A stretch of 64,000 nt of DNA from Cryptomeria japonica (GCF_030272615.1 NC_081410.1:287679957-287743956); one strand, 5' to 3'; positions 22,742 to 35,625 are shown, counted from the stretch's first letter. Notes: a model not told the origin generated them from the sequence alone. Numbers and translations: made by a program.

Positions 22742-25700
22742 TGTAGTACCCCTCCTTGATTAGACTCTTTTTGTATTTTTGTTTGACTTCAGTTGACAGT
22801 TTAGTGCAACATTATTGTATTTTGATTCAGATTCTATGCGATATTATTTCATGCTTTATCTGGATTTGTGATGTATGCTTTCATGCAGTATCTCGGTGCT
22901 TATGATTAATGCTATTTGACGGATCATTATCATGGACTGACAATTTTATCTTATATGTGCGATGCATTATTTATATGTTGCATGTATGCATGTGTATGGG
23001 ATGTGAGGGGATGATTTTCCTTCACTCACTCTAGTGAGACAAGGAATGTCACGATTCTCCTTCATCGGTGTGTGTGTCGTGTCTGTTATATATATGTTTG
23101 TATATATGCAAGTGTGGTTATTTGGTGTAGGACATTGCATGTACAAGTACTAGGTAGGTACGGGGTATCGACTCCACCTGGCTTCATAGGTCTGAGAGTG
23201 CCTTATATGTTTGATGGGAGTGGAGGAGATAGTTATTGGACCCTAACTTGACCCGCAGTTACACTCGTGTGAGTGTTGTCAGTCTGTTGTCTTTCCCGTC
23301 TGGCCGATATTCAAGTCATAGTGCTTTGGTTTGGTCATTTGTGAGTCGTCATTTGATCATTCTTCATGTTGCATGCTTTCGTTTATTTGAATGGTTATTT
23401 AATTGAGTGAATGATGCTATTTTTTATGTTGGCGTAATTAGTTAATTATTATGCTCTCAAGAATATTGATTTAATTAAATAAATGATTTGTTATAATTAA
23501 ATGGTTAAATTGGCTTATTTTATTGTGTAAAGTGGTATTAATATATTGTGAAAGGAAATCAATAATTGCCTAGCCATTTAAATTTAAAATGCTTATGTTG
23601 AAAGGAAGTATTTTGAAAATGGAAATAGAAAATTAATAAAAAAATTTCTTTTTACCTCTCCCTTTGACTTTTGTATTTTGTTTGTTGGAAAAGAATTTTT
23701 TTTACCTTTTAAAATAATTTAATCTGATTGGTTGGAAAACTTTTAACCTAGAAAGTTTAGGTTGAAATGATTTTCCCATAAATTCTTGGGAGTTCATAGG
23801 AATGGAGAGGCGGAATTTTAAAGAAGAAAGTTGGAAAACCATTCTGAAAGAGGAGCTAGAATTGGATTTGGTTTGCAAGGACTAGGATTCTTCCATCATT
23901 TTGCTTGCTAGTTTGCTTGAAGGTTGGATAATCTCTTCTTGTTTGAAATTTAATTTTCAATATTTTAGTTGCTTCCTGTGTGTTGGACAAATGCAAATCT
24001 CTTCTAAATCCTTGTTGAATGGTTGGAATGAAATAAAGAGTGCCTGTTATTGTTGATTTTGTGGAACTCATATCAAATGTTTACATATAGGAAAGAAATG
24101 GTTCATTTCTCTATTTTTTGTTTGTCATTCGTTCTTGAAAATCAAATTCTTGAATTACCTCTTCTATTGGGAATAGAAAGAATTAGATTTATCTTGTTGT
24201 GTGCTTTCTAGTATCTAATTGCCCAAGATTTGGGGTTTATGTTGGTAAAAATTGGTTGTTTACCTCTTGATAGATGTAAGGAATTCTTCTTGTCTAATGG
24301 AAGTGAGGAAATTGATCTTAATCCTTCTCCTATCTGTTAAACTCTTCTATGTTGCCCAAAGTCTTTATTTTTGGGTTTTTTTGTGATTTTAATTCACCAT
24401 TTACCTTATTGGCAAATATCCCTTTGTATTCTGGAGTTTGGCGTTGTGTATGCTCTCTCACGAAATGAACAGGGGATGCATTGATTTTGTATCATATTGT
24501 TTTAAAAGTATTATGAAGTGGAAATTTTATTAAATTTAGTCTAACCTTGCCCCATTGCAGGCTAGCCCCACCACATGGGTCAGTAGTGTCTGACTACCCA
24601 TAGGTAGCAGCACTACCGGTTGACAGTACTGCTATGTGATAGTAGCACTACCAGTCGGTAGGGCTGCTACGTGGTAGCAACACTACTGGTCGGTAGGACT
24701 GCTACCGATTGGTAGCAATACTACCGATTTGTAGTGGCTACTACCGGCGATAGCAGCACTACTGGTCGGTAGGCCTGCTACTAGCGGTAGCAGTACTACC
24801 AACAAGTAGTGTCTGCTGTTTTGACAACAACACTACTGCGGGTAGGCCTTGGCCCCCGTATGCCTTGTACCCTTCACGGTACAACTTACAATATTGTGTT
24901 AATTTATTTTATTTTATAAACGCAATAAATTTGTAAAGTTGGTTTTAAAGCTAAATTTTAAATGGTAAATTATAAAGTTATTTTTATTATATCGATTTAA
25001 TAAATTTATTTATTGAAATCAAGGCATGAATTATTAATTAAAACTGGTAAATTTGGATGTATTCTGGAAATGGATTAAATGTCTATTATTAATTCATATT
25101 TTATTCAGTTGAATATTTATGTAGATTTTATTCTTGTTGGAGTATTGAATTTGGAAATTAAATGGATGTGAATGTCGTATAAGGGTGTTTATTTAATTTT
25201 CTATCAATGAAGTTTGCAAATGCTTATGATGCTGATTTTCTCAAATATTGTCTGAGTGCAGAATTAGTGAAATTAGCGTTCCTTGCAAAGAGTTATATTT
25301 GTGTTATTTCTCGTCTTTGGTTCAGTCGTCCTGTTGTGGCATATTTGGTACCTTTGACCAAGTGATATATGATGACCTCATTGTCTTAACCATGTAGTGT
25401 CTTTGCCTTATGGTTAACCAAGAGTTGGTATGTCCTTATTTTGACCACTTGTTTTTGGATAGTGGTGTTAGGGCTGTCTGCTTCGCCATAGGGTCCTTGT
25501 GGAGTGACCATGTTTGTTTAGCATCCTTTGAGAGAGTGGATTTTGAGTGGGGGTCATGCCCAAATTGGATGGCTAGATAACCCATCAAAAGTCAGATAAT
25601 AAGTGATAATCTAATTTATTTATTAGGTGGGTAGTTTATAACATTATATAAGATATTGTACCTCGCACATGGGTGAGTGCTTATAAAGGGCTCATGATGT

Positions 25701-26611
25701 AGTGGGAAGGTCTGGAATGGTAACCAACCATCTTGGCTACACAAAAGGCTGGTAGGGTCCGCATGAGACTTAGTTGGAGTTAGAGATTCAAGAAAGGTTA
25801 CCAGGATACCCCAAGATGGGAGTCGGGACCTATGGAGGCCGACCATGGTAACCATCATAAGCTATGCGATGACACTCTCTCTTTAGGTTCACTTGGAATA
25901 TTGTGGAGTTGTATCGTGCTGTTATGGAGTCGTATTGTTATGTTGACCATGTCATGCTTTTTCTTGCTTGAGGGTCCTCTGCTATCTCCTAGCATGGTGG
26001 GGTGATTCTATTTTGGGAATCACATGGTCGAGTGGTAGTGCCACTTCCCATTGGATGTTCTTGTTCGTACCTTCATGCAAAGATTGGCTTTGCAGGTGTT
26101 CCTGTGGTTCGTGACTCATGCTCTATCTCATGTTTGGAGATTATTGTTCTTTGGACACCTATGTGGTTAGTTGTATAAATTGAACTCATGTAACCTTGTA
26201 TTTGGTTAAGATGTTATCTTTATATGTATATTGAGAGCCATGTATTGTAGGTGCAATGTAATCCTTAGTGTGGGATGTTGTTTATCAGCTTTCTTTATGA
26301 TTTGTGTAAATGCTTATTGAAGAGAAATTATATTGTATCCTTTCAATCTTTTAATGGTGTAACTGTTAGTGCATATGGCTTTTTATGTTCTATGAGTTTG
26401 ATGGATTATTGGATTAATCGTAATTGTGGAATTTAACTTTTGGATTTATCTTTCGTTGGTAACCCTTAAGGAATTCTGGTGTAAGTCTTATGCTTGTGTT
26501 ATTATTATGCTAACGTTGTTATTAATGCACTTAATATGTTTATACTTTAAAAAAAAAAAATTATTCACCCTTGTTGTGGATTTTCCTTTAGGGTTCCTGG
26601 CGAGGCATTAC
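22742..26611 (+). repeat. Right-hand (3') chromovirus LTR
   Basis: 3.87 kb, starting TGTAGTACCCC and ending GAGGCATTACA, uninterrupted. It is the best reference in the window for the LTR of this family. It contains the GTAG/CTAC minisatellite at about 24565-24845. Short ORFs within it (for example 23856-24071 minus) also occur in the other LTR copy and look like chance. Confidence 0.9.
24565..24845. repeat. GTAG/CTAC-rich degenerate minisatellite in the right-hand LTR
   Basis: Homologous to the block at 10555-10790 but with extra units: words such as GGTAGCAGCACTACC, CGGTAGGGCTGCTACG and CTACCGATTGGTAG repeat with changing spacing, and many are self-complementary. Confidence 0.75.
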
Positions 26612-27140
26612 ACAAGACATTTTATAGCAAGTTTTTCTATTATTTTCGATTATTTTTGGATTTTGTGGATTGATATTTGAATGTTTTGTTGGATTTTTTC
26701 AAGACTTTATATGCTTTTTAGGATTTTTTTTTGAATTTTTGTGTTTTCCCAATGTTTTTGAATTTTTTTGAAAGATTTTCCAATGTTTTTGGTATTTGTT
26801 CAGGACTTTATATGCTTTTTAGGATTTTTTCAGCTATCGTATATGGATGTTTTTGGTTGATTTTTTTGGGATCATATATGAATGTTTTTGGATTGATTTT
26901 TTCAGGACTGTATTTGAATGTTTTTGGATTCTGTGTTTTCTCAACGTTTTTTTATTTTTTGTGTTTTTCAATGTTTTTGAATTTGTTTAAGACTTTTTAT
27001 GATTTTTCAGGACCTGTTATGATTTTTAGGATTTTGTGCATTTCAATGTTTTTGGATTTTTTTTGAAAGATTTTCCAATGTTTTTGGTATTTGTTCAGGA
27101 CTTTATATGCTTTTTAGGATTTTTTCAGCTATGCCCCTAG
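26612..27140. repeat. T-rich low-complexity segment with a 75-bp direct repeat
   Basis: The plus strand is built from TTTTTGG, TTTTCAGGA and CAATGTTTTTG words. A 75-bp block at 26763-26837 recurs without visible change at 27059-27133, 296 bases later. An open frame on the plus strand (26731-27066) is Phe-rich and is explained by composition. Confidence 0.7.
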
Positions 27141-28789
27141 TATGCAAACCTATATGACATGATGATCTACAAAATGCATGTGGAGACAATGAATTTTTGA
27201 AATGACCTATGTTAATCTAATATGCATGATGAGGATGCAGTTCCTATTTGAACAAATATGATTGTGTTTGTTTAGTATTTTGTAGTACACTAATTGAGAC
27301 CAATCGATCCTTAAGGTCCCTTGGAACTATTGTCACGGACGATTGGACCCGTGATGCTAAGTGTGAAACCAAGCAATCCTATGAAACATGGAAACACCTT
27401 CGAGCCTGTGGGTTGCTCAAGTTGAAGGTGAATGTCTGGAGACCAGATCGACTTCCTATTTTGATGGATTTCCTACACTAGCTTCTTGTGGGAAAAGGGT
27501 AAAAAGATTGCATGCAACCAAAAACCTATCCTAATGGAGGTGATACACCAAAATGATGTAGTTCTACTTGTTGTCCTAAAACTATAACCAACTGCAACTA
27601 GACCCAAAAAATAGGATCATGAAATTCATAAACATTTTATGTGAAGGCTCGAAGTTATCCAACTTCTGCATGTAGGAAAAGTGATTTTTCACAACATGCA
27701 AAGAACTAGAAACCAGATGAACACAACCCACAACTTGGATTTACTATGAAATCTTCATGTTTCTACAAAAATGAGACAAAGAAAAGGATTCAGAATTAAA
27801 TCACAATAACTTTGTCAAACCATTCATCTAACAATGGAAAAATAAGAAATAATTGACAAGGAAACTGAAACTCTCTATTGCAAACTGAAAATAATCTCTA
27901 TTACAATGCTGAAAAACTGAAAAAGTGCCGAGATACAATGCTTTTTGCTGTATGTGTAAGTTAAAAGAAAGAAACAGAGGGAAAAAGAAGGAGGAGAAAT
28001 GAATATATATAATATTCTCCTTCAAAAACCCTAAAAAGAAAATCTACATGAGAAAAACAGCCTTGGGCGAACTTGCCCAAAATAGCCCTAAAAACTCATG
28101 TAACCCTATCAAAAATAGCCCTCAATGCTGAAAAATAGGCCTCTAATTGATGCTGCATGAAAAAACTCATCCCCTGATGTAAATGGAACAATTGAAACTA
28201 CTAAAAATAGCTCTAAAAAGCAACTCTCTGTTCCAACAAACTGCATGGTGCATGCTACCAAAAATAGGTGATGGATTGAAAAAAACAGTCCCTTTGCTGA
28301 AATTGCATGATAACGACTACTGCTGAAAATAGAACTGTTAATCTTAATAAAAATAGCCCATAACTGAAAAAATACTAACTCCTCTGAAAATCTTAAATGC
28401 CCTCTAAAGTTGTTGTCCATTGATGATCTCTATCTTTAGCATGCATGCATGGAAGGAAGATTTAGAATAAATATTAAGATTAGCCAAAAAGACTTCCCTT
28501 TAATATTTATTATGTAGTTGCATGATATTCTTCCCTAAATGCACTTATGTAATAAATATTAAGGAGATTTATAACTTATCTACCTTTAATATTTATTTTA
28601 CAATTTGTTGATTATGAATGCATGCTTAAGATAGAAAAATAATCTCCCATGCGTAAAATACCATCTTAGTTATTTTATTTATAAAAATAGAACTATTTGA
28701 AATATAGATTGAAATAATATTTATACTGCTTGTTTTTTTTTACTTCTATAAATATAAATAAACTAATAACAAATTATTATTATACTTAA
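27141..28789. other. AT-rich segment without a recognisable gene
   Basis: A 78-codon open frame at 27248-27481 (with TDDWTRDAKCETKQSYETWKH-like composition) has no family I recognise and starts at a doubtful codon. From about 28075 to 28370 the word AAAAATAGCC or a variant recurs roughly every 30-60 bases. Nothing else is supported. Confidence 0.35.
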
Positions 28790-28843
28790 TATATTAATAA
28801 TGGTATGTATGCTTTTATTTTATTAAATACCATTATTAATATA
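28790..28843. repeat. Perfect 17-bp inverted repeat
   Basis: TATATTAATAATGGTAT at 28790-28806 is exactly complementary to 28827-28843, with a 20-base loop. It is AT-rich; it may be a small hairpin or a MITE relic. Confidence 0.7.
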
Positions 28844-31800
28844 CTAATTATATTAATAAAAATAACATGACAAAGTCTTTTTAAAAGACTTTTAGGGATT
28901 TTCTCCCACGGCTATCACATTACATGCATTGATTTTGCTTTTCATAAAATAAAATAAAAGAAATAAAGACATTTGATAACCTTGGGGCATGCAACAAAAG
29001 AAGAAAACCCTAAAAAATACTTCCACTCATTCCTCATGCTTCTCGAGGAAGGCAGTCATCATGCACTCTGTGCTTTCTTGAATTTGAACTAGGGTTTCTA
29101 TAGGAGCTTGAACTGGATATCAAACATTCTTTTAATTGGAGATTCTTTTGCATGGTATGTAGATGCTTTCTTTGGTATTTGATATGCCATTTAATCTCTT
29201 GCAAAAGAATTTTTTGTAAAATCTTTGTATTGAACCATTGCGTGAATATAAGGTTTTTGGCATATATTCTTTATACATGCATTCTCTGTATTCTTTCTCT
29301 ATGATCCATATTACCTCTGTGAGTATATTTTGCAATTATAGAGAGAGTTTGATTAAACCCCAGTGTTTTTTGAGGGTTTCTTCCTATTTGATGTTGTAGC
29401 TTATCACTAAGTGAGAGGAAAAATGCATAAAATTTTGTGTTAAACTATACATGTATTTAGGGTTTTTGTTTGGAACCTCCTGTACATGCGTGATTTAAAG
29501 AATTATCTTGAATATCCTTGTTTACTGTGTTTTGCATGCTTAGATATGTTCTATGATAGGGTATTGCAGCTATATCTCTATTCTTTTTTGTTTTCTCAGA
29601 TATTTCTCTATATTTTGCATGTATGCATGAAGACAAGATAAAAATAAAATCCTCTTTTTTTTAGGCCTTTTCCCTTGTTCACTGCTGATGAACTTTATCT
29701 GATTATTTAGGACTATATTTACAACTTTGACTGGCAAAACACCCTGGTTACTATCATGGTTCTTGATGATCTATGATATAGGAATCATTGATGGCTTTGT
29801 GACTATTGTAATCTCCATGACAAACTTCATGACTAATGCAGTTTATGATTGATTTTGACATCAAACTTCTCAAAGACTTTTCTATTGATTGATCTTTATC
29901 TTTGATCAGGTCTTCTAAATTGTTGAGATATTGCTACTTCTCTTTTTGACAAGTCACCACTACATTGTTGTTTCAACTCAAGTGTATAGTTGCATGATGA
30001 ATGCGTTGATTAATGAACTCCGACTTGGTCTCTATATGTTCATTGTCTTTAACCTTATGTAGCCTTTATAGTATGTTCATTGTCTTTAACCTTATGCAAC
30101 CTTCATAGTAACTATTAACAGTGATCTATGGATCAGTGGATAAGGTTATTGTGTCTGGCTTTGTATATGACTTTAAAGGACTCTAACACCTTGGGCTTTG
30201 CATGTTGACTCTTAAGTTGTTAAAGATTGTCGGGTTTGTAAATGATCTTTATGCATTGTGCTTGATACACATCAATGATCAGTGTGTTTGATCCTTGATG
30301 CCTTAGAACTGATAGCCTTTGTGCTAAAATTTTTATCATGCTCTTGACTGCTATATTCTCTATCAAAACAGTGTCAACCAATGTGAATATGATACTAGAA
30401 TTGTCTTACTCTTGCTACCATTATGATCCCATTACCAGCTTTTTGACTGCTATTCTGAGTTTCTCGTCCCTTTTGGTCTTTCTAGATATGGACTGCACAC
30501 TTGCATCACTGTATACCTCTATATCTTCTACTTTTAATGATGTTCCACTTTTAATTATTTTGACATGGCTACTTTGATGATGTTGACTAAGACAATGGGC
30601 TTAAACTGATGTTTGTAATATGAATTTAGCATTATTGATCCAAAGGCATTATATTTTGTCCATTTTCTCTTACTGTGATAGTGTTTTCATGCTCTGTTGT
30701 TTTTTCCTTTTGATAATAAATGAAAATCATCGTCTTCGATGAAGCTCAATGCTAATTATTAAACAGTTATCCCCTTAATGACTAATCTTTGATAAAATGA
30801 TAGTCATGAATGATTGGTTCTACTTAGTGCATGAAGATCACCAATAAGCCCATGAAATCTCTATATCTCCATACTATCATATTTGTCATTATTATTGTAC
30901 TCTTGAGTTATTTTGTCATATCATTATCATTATCTACCACTGCAAATAGGGTTATGACTGCTACTTTGTTATGTTGTCGTCTTAAGCTAATTGTTGTCCA
31001 GTGGCATGATGACTATCATTTCCATTCATATAATTCTTTTCTCAAATTGTGACAAGTGAATCACTATTGTGTTCAAAGTTGTGTACCCTTTTCGTGGTGA
31101 TGGACTACTTTGACAATTGACTATCTTTTTTATTTTTAGTATGGACTGCATTTGCTGGACTGTATTTTCTTTGATGCAATGGTGTTCTTCATTGAATGCT
31201 CTATGCAAGATTGTTACAGGTTCATTTCCATATAATTATTTGTTGATTATCTTCATATTGTTTAACATTCATTATCCTTCTTAACTGCTCTGCTATGAGG
31301 GAAATAGCTCTGGCTGTTATGATTGTAGTGACTACAATAATATTTGAACTGTATTTGGACTGTGATAATACCTGGTATTGGCTACAAATCTATTGAATAT
31401 TCTTTTTAACTGTCATTATCATAGTTCTTGAGGCTTTGGGATTGTTCTAAGAGTCACTATTTCCTGTAAATCTCATGATATGCCTATTGTGATGTTGTAT
31501 TTGGTTAATACTTTATTGTTATGATGAAGTTGTATTTTTCTATATGACTGAAGATATTGTTGTCACAGTTTCTCTAGTAGATTGTCATACAACCCCTTGT
31601 CATTTGGTATTCTAATATGCAACTGCCTAAGTCATTGTTTCAAATTCTTGTAAACATTATACTATAATTTCCATTACCATATGCTCATGTTCTTGGATTT
31701 TTTGAATCCTATTGACTGTAGCATTACCTTCATATTGTGTCTAGACTGTGATACCAATGATATGAATATATTTCATTGTATTAAATTTCTATCTTGTACA

Positions 31801-32670
31801 GAGGGAATGACTATAGAATTCATGAGTCAATGAGTTATTTCTTTGATGTTCCTTCTCAAATGTTATTCAAAAAAACTCACTACTATATGTCCCGTCATTG
31901 TACAGTTCCATTAATGGATTTTGATGATCATTTTTTCTTAAGCACTGTTTAATAAATTTCTCTATCTTTAGGTTACAGTAACTTTGTAATGTCTCCTCAT
32001 GTCTTCATACAAATCTGCCACCTACTCATGATGCTTCTAAGGTCTTATCATTGTTTGGATGCCAAGAATTCTATGTGCATTCATTGTGTTTTGGCTGTGT
32101 GGTATGGTTGTCACCACATGTTGTATAATTGTAGCAAGTCCTTTAGCTCATGATGTTATCTACCATCTTAAATATCACTGTCCATTTGTGTTTTGACATG
32201 TGTTTAGGCTCATGAATTAAGATCACTATTTACACTATTAAGGGTGACTGGTCTGCCTTAACAATGAGACTTTGATTGTTTTTGTCTTTGAACTAATAAA
32301 AATTTCATTGATGCTAAGATACTACAAATTTGTTTATGACTGTCATTGTCTTTTGCTGAATGTGCTCTTTAAAGGACTGTGAGAGTTTTAATGTGACAGT
32401 ATCCCCGAGGTTTATTATTTCTACTTGTTAATTGAGTGAACCTATCTCTAAGATTTTGATAGTGGTTTGAATGAGATCCATGTTGTTCTTAGACTATTTT
32501 GAGACATGTTGTATGTGTCATGTGGTATTTATAGATTGATGATCTTTTGAGAAATGAACAATATCTTTGTTTACAACTCAAGCCTCCCTTGAAGAGCTCT
32601 GTATGCTTGTCGTTACTCATAAGATGGCTTTAGTGAGCTATTTTTTGTGGGATAATTTTTTAGTCAAAAA
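28844..32670. other. AT-rich segment without a recognisable gene
   Basis: Open frames are short and unrecognised. The phrase GACTG followed by C/T recurs many times between 29690 and 32400, giving the segment an uneven word composition. A 37-bp exact-period tandem duplication sits at 30035-30108. No LTR ends, domains or RNA genes were found. Confidence 0.4.
30035..30108. repeat. 37-bp tandem duplication
   Basis: Two adjacent copies share TGTTCATTGTCTTTAACC and end CATAG or TATAG, differing at about three positions. Confidence 0.85.
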
Positions 32671-33912
32671 TGTGTGTGTGAAAAGTGGATAACTATCTGT
32701 AAGCTTTAAGACACAATACTTCAATTAAGTCATTGCATGCATGGTTAGACAAATGTAATCATGAATATAAAAACCATAACAAATTGACCTATTGCCTTCT
32801 AAAAGATTTGACTATAGACTTGCTCTTATATTTTTCTAAGCAATACCAGTGACTAGACAACACCAAGATGAAGGATTTAATCTATACAAGCACAAAATTA
32901 AGCTAAATGTATGCAAGATTAAGCTAGATGAATGAATATTAAGCTAGATGAATAAAGATTAAACATGATGAATGAAAGCAATAATGATTAAACTAAGTAT
33001 GCAAAAATCTAAACTAAGATGCAACAATCTCAAAGCACAATATCTTCAATGACTCCAGAGAAAAAACTGCATAATAACAATAAATCTCTAGGGTGTTTTG
33101 AAGGAGAGATGAAGGCTTCAAATTTTTAGAGACTCAAAAGAGAGACCAACGGTCAAGATCGATTAACAATGAGCAGTTGAGATTATTCAAGAAAAAGCAC
33201 AATTCAAGATAATTGAAATAATTGAGAGATCAAATTAAGTTAATCTTGAGATAAATTCCAATTATAGCTTGATTGAATGCATTTAGATTATAAGTCCAAG
33301 TCTGCATTGGAGATAAAATTTAGTTGATTCCATGCACTTGAGATAAAAATAGGTGATTCCATGCACATTTCTTTAATTTGCACAAGATTTTTATTTAGAA
33401 AAAGCCTTTTCAATGCAACTGAACCTCTTTCTTCAAAAGCTTTGAGTTTTAATTTTAGAGAAAACGATTAATTCAGTTTAATTGCTTTTCTGATTTCTCA
33501 AGTTATCTCAATTTTAGAAAAAGAAATATCTTAAGTTTTATTTCTTCTTTCAATTTAATTATTTTCTTTTGTTTTCAATTTAACTCTTTCTTTTGTAGAT
33601 TAATTCCTCCTTTTTGTGATAAATCTCTTTTTGTAAATTAATTCCTCTTTTTCGTGATTAATGACAAATTTATTTATTAATTACAAATGCTAGAATATTT
33701 AATTAAATAAATAGGATAATTGATCAAAATGATTTCTTGGAATGATTCAATTAATTAATTAAATATTTAATTAATATAGAGTGATTAATTTGCCATGTAA
33801 CATTAATGATTGTAGAATTAATTAATTAGGTGCTCAAGGTTGATTTAATTGCCTTTGATTAGGACCTTGGTGAGGTTGTCGAGATTAGGGGCCCATTGTT
33901 TAGGGTATTACA
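32671..33912 (-). repeat. 3' LTR of element D (left end uncertain)
   Basis: The right edge is firm: on the minus strand AAATAGGGGCAAA is followed by TGTAATACCC. The left edge is placed at TGTGTGTGTG (32671), the complement of an LTR ending CACACACACA; this is a guess, as no second LTR is available. The interior is AT-rich with short repeats of AAGCTAGATGAAT near 32915-32960 and a leader-like segment near 33060-33130. Confidence 0.5.
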
Positions 33913-33925
33913 TTTGCCCCTATTT
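33913..33925 (-). other. Polypurine tract of element D
   Basis: On the minus strand AAATAGGGGCAAA abuts the LTR start TGTAATACCC. Confidence 0.7.
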
Positions 33926-34086
33926 GAATTAATGTGTGAGCAACGCGTTGGTTCAAAGAATAGTTGATGTCAAATAGATATCAGTTCTGAACTTGATGGA
34001 TCACAAACCGATGAAGAGCAAGATGTTCAACTTGATTTGAAGCGATGAAAATGAATAGATTTGATTAAAGAGATATCAATCCTGAT

Positions 34087-34363
34087 CTTGATTGAACAAG
34101 AATTGACAAAGAGCGAGATATCGTTCTTTAACTTGATTGATCAAGAAATGAGGATCGATCTAGAACTTGATTGAACTAGATTGAGCGAGAGATGCAACTG
34201 ATTCTAAACTTGATTGAACAAGAACCAACTGAGTGAGAGATGAAACTGATTCCGAACTTGATTGAACAAGAAATGACTGAGTGAGAGATAAAACCAATTT
34301 TGAACTTGATTGAATAAGAATCGACTAATCAAAGCAAACTGATTCCGAACTTGATTGAACAAG
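34087..34363. repeat. Hairpin-bearing minisatellite in element D
   Basis: Seven units start at 34087, 34132, 34166, 34209, 34257, 34305 and 34350 (spacing 34-48). Each holds CTTGATTGAACAAG or a one- to two-base variant, which can form a small CTTG/CAAG hairpin. The linkers contain GAGCGAGAGAT or GAGTGAGAGAT. Confidence 0.8.
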
Positions 34364-35625
34364 AATCGATTAGCAAGAGAAAATGTTGACCATCTTGATT
34401 TGATGTGATAAAAATGAACATCAATTTGAAGATTGATTCAGATAAGGACAAATATTGATATGCCCCTAGAGATTGCTTTATTTGACATCGAAGAATCTCA
34501 ACTTGATACAACGTGATTTAGTTAAGATGCCCCTATTAACAAGGTTTGGTTGATTTTCTTTGTTTGAAAATATTTTTGCTCGACTTTGTGAAGAGGATTT
34601 GAAAAATTTCTTGACTTCTGAATAATGATAATGAGTATGCCCCCTCAGGAGTGAAATCAAAATTTAACGAGGGGACAATGATTTTAGGCAATTTTTAGAC
34701 ATGATAATTATTTGAGCATGAAGATTGATGTTGAAGATTAAAATCAGAGTTGATTTGAGAATTTAAATAGAGAAAAATGATTCAAAAATTGACTTGAGGA
34801 TGAAAGTGCTAAGTGGTCAACGTCGTGAAATTTCAACTAGAAAATTGATGTTAGATTTCGATTAAAATCCCAAAAATGGACTCACGATAGTCAATTTAGC
34901 TTAGGGTACAAGTTTTATGTCCATCAAAGCAATTTTAAAAATTAAGATTTGGGCTACATAAGGGGTTCAATGTGTCATTGTCAATTCATTTTTACCTCTC
35001 AAAGTTTAAAATTTGAAAAACCTCCTACGAAGAAAAATGGCAATTCCAATTTTGGAGCATCAATTCAAGTGCCAGAGACATCATAATCGATCATGGAACT
35101 ATGACCTAGTAGTAAGTGATTGATCTTTAGCCTTTGCATTTCTTAATTTTTTAAATTTTTATTGATTTTTTGCATTTTTAATTTTGTTTGAATTCATTGA
35201 TGTCGTTTTATCATGAGATTCAATACCATTTCTCGTACAAGTTTCTATCCTTTTGTAGTTTGTCGTTTGAGAAAGCAAGGTTTGTCATTAGATGTATACC
35301 CTTGCTTCGTATGAAAATGTTCTTGATAGACCATTTTTTCGTGTGACATATTATTATTTGTTGTATGATAGTGTTATTTGTCATATTATTATTCGACTTG
35401 TAATGTTTTCTCGTACGAGCTTCTGCTTGTCTGTGAAAACTCGTATAAAAAACAAGTATTTTTGAGACTGTAAACAACAATTTTTTATTTTGAATGGTGT
35501 ATATTTGGATTCTATAATATGTTTATCACATTATTAGCACAAATTGGGTCACATACTGACGATTTGGATGCTCGATTTTGTAGATTTAGTTTCCAGATTT
35601 TTAATTTTGGTGTACATTTCTGCCA
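34364..35625. other. Spacer of element D upstream of the antisense ORF
   Basis: No domain is seen. A 25-codon open stretch at 35037-35111 begins ATG and ends exactly at GTAAGT (35112-35117), a consensus plant splice donor, so it could be a short first exon of the antisense ORF. No acceptor that restores the PMD frame was found, so this remains speculative. Confidence 0.3.

Larger units (their letters stand above)
5831..26611 (+). mobile_element. Element B: tandem chromovirus array, LTR-internal-LTR-internal-LTR
   Basis: Three copies of the same LTR (5831-6250 partial; 8725-18000 with a LINE inside; 22742-26611) alternate with two internal regions (6257-8724 and 18001-22741). The internal regions encode Ty3/gypsy RT, RNase H and integrase and end in a chromodomain-like remnant. 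Both internal regions end with the same polypurine tract and TGTAGTACCCC LTR start. The central LTR is followed directly by a primer binding site. This arrangement is expected from unequal recombination between LTRs of related elements, or from an element recombining with its own copy. Confidence 0.85.

Noticed and set aside
26731-27066. Phe-rich 111-codon frame resembling a membrane protein
   Set aside because: It is produced by TTT-rich low-complexity DNA; there is no convincing start context and no family resemblance.
27248-27481. 78-codon open frame with mixed composition
   Set aside because: No recognised domain, doubtful start codon and no flanking exons; kept only as a note in the segment description.
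30118-30205. tRNA-like phrase (GGATCAGTGGATAAGG) suggesting a tRNA or SINE
   Set aside because: There is an A-box-like word but no B box at the right distance and no cloverleaf pairing that I can draw.
34087-34363. Regularly spaced repeats resembling a CRISPR array
   Set aside because: The spacers are themselves similar to each other, spacing varies, and the context is a plant retrotransposon; it is a minisatellite.
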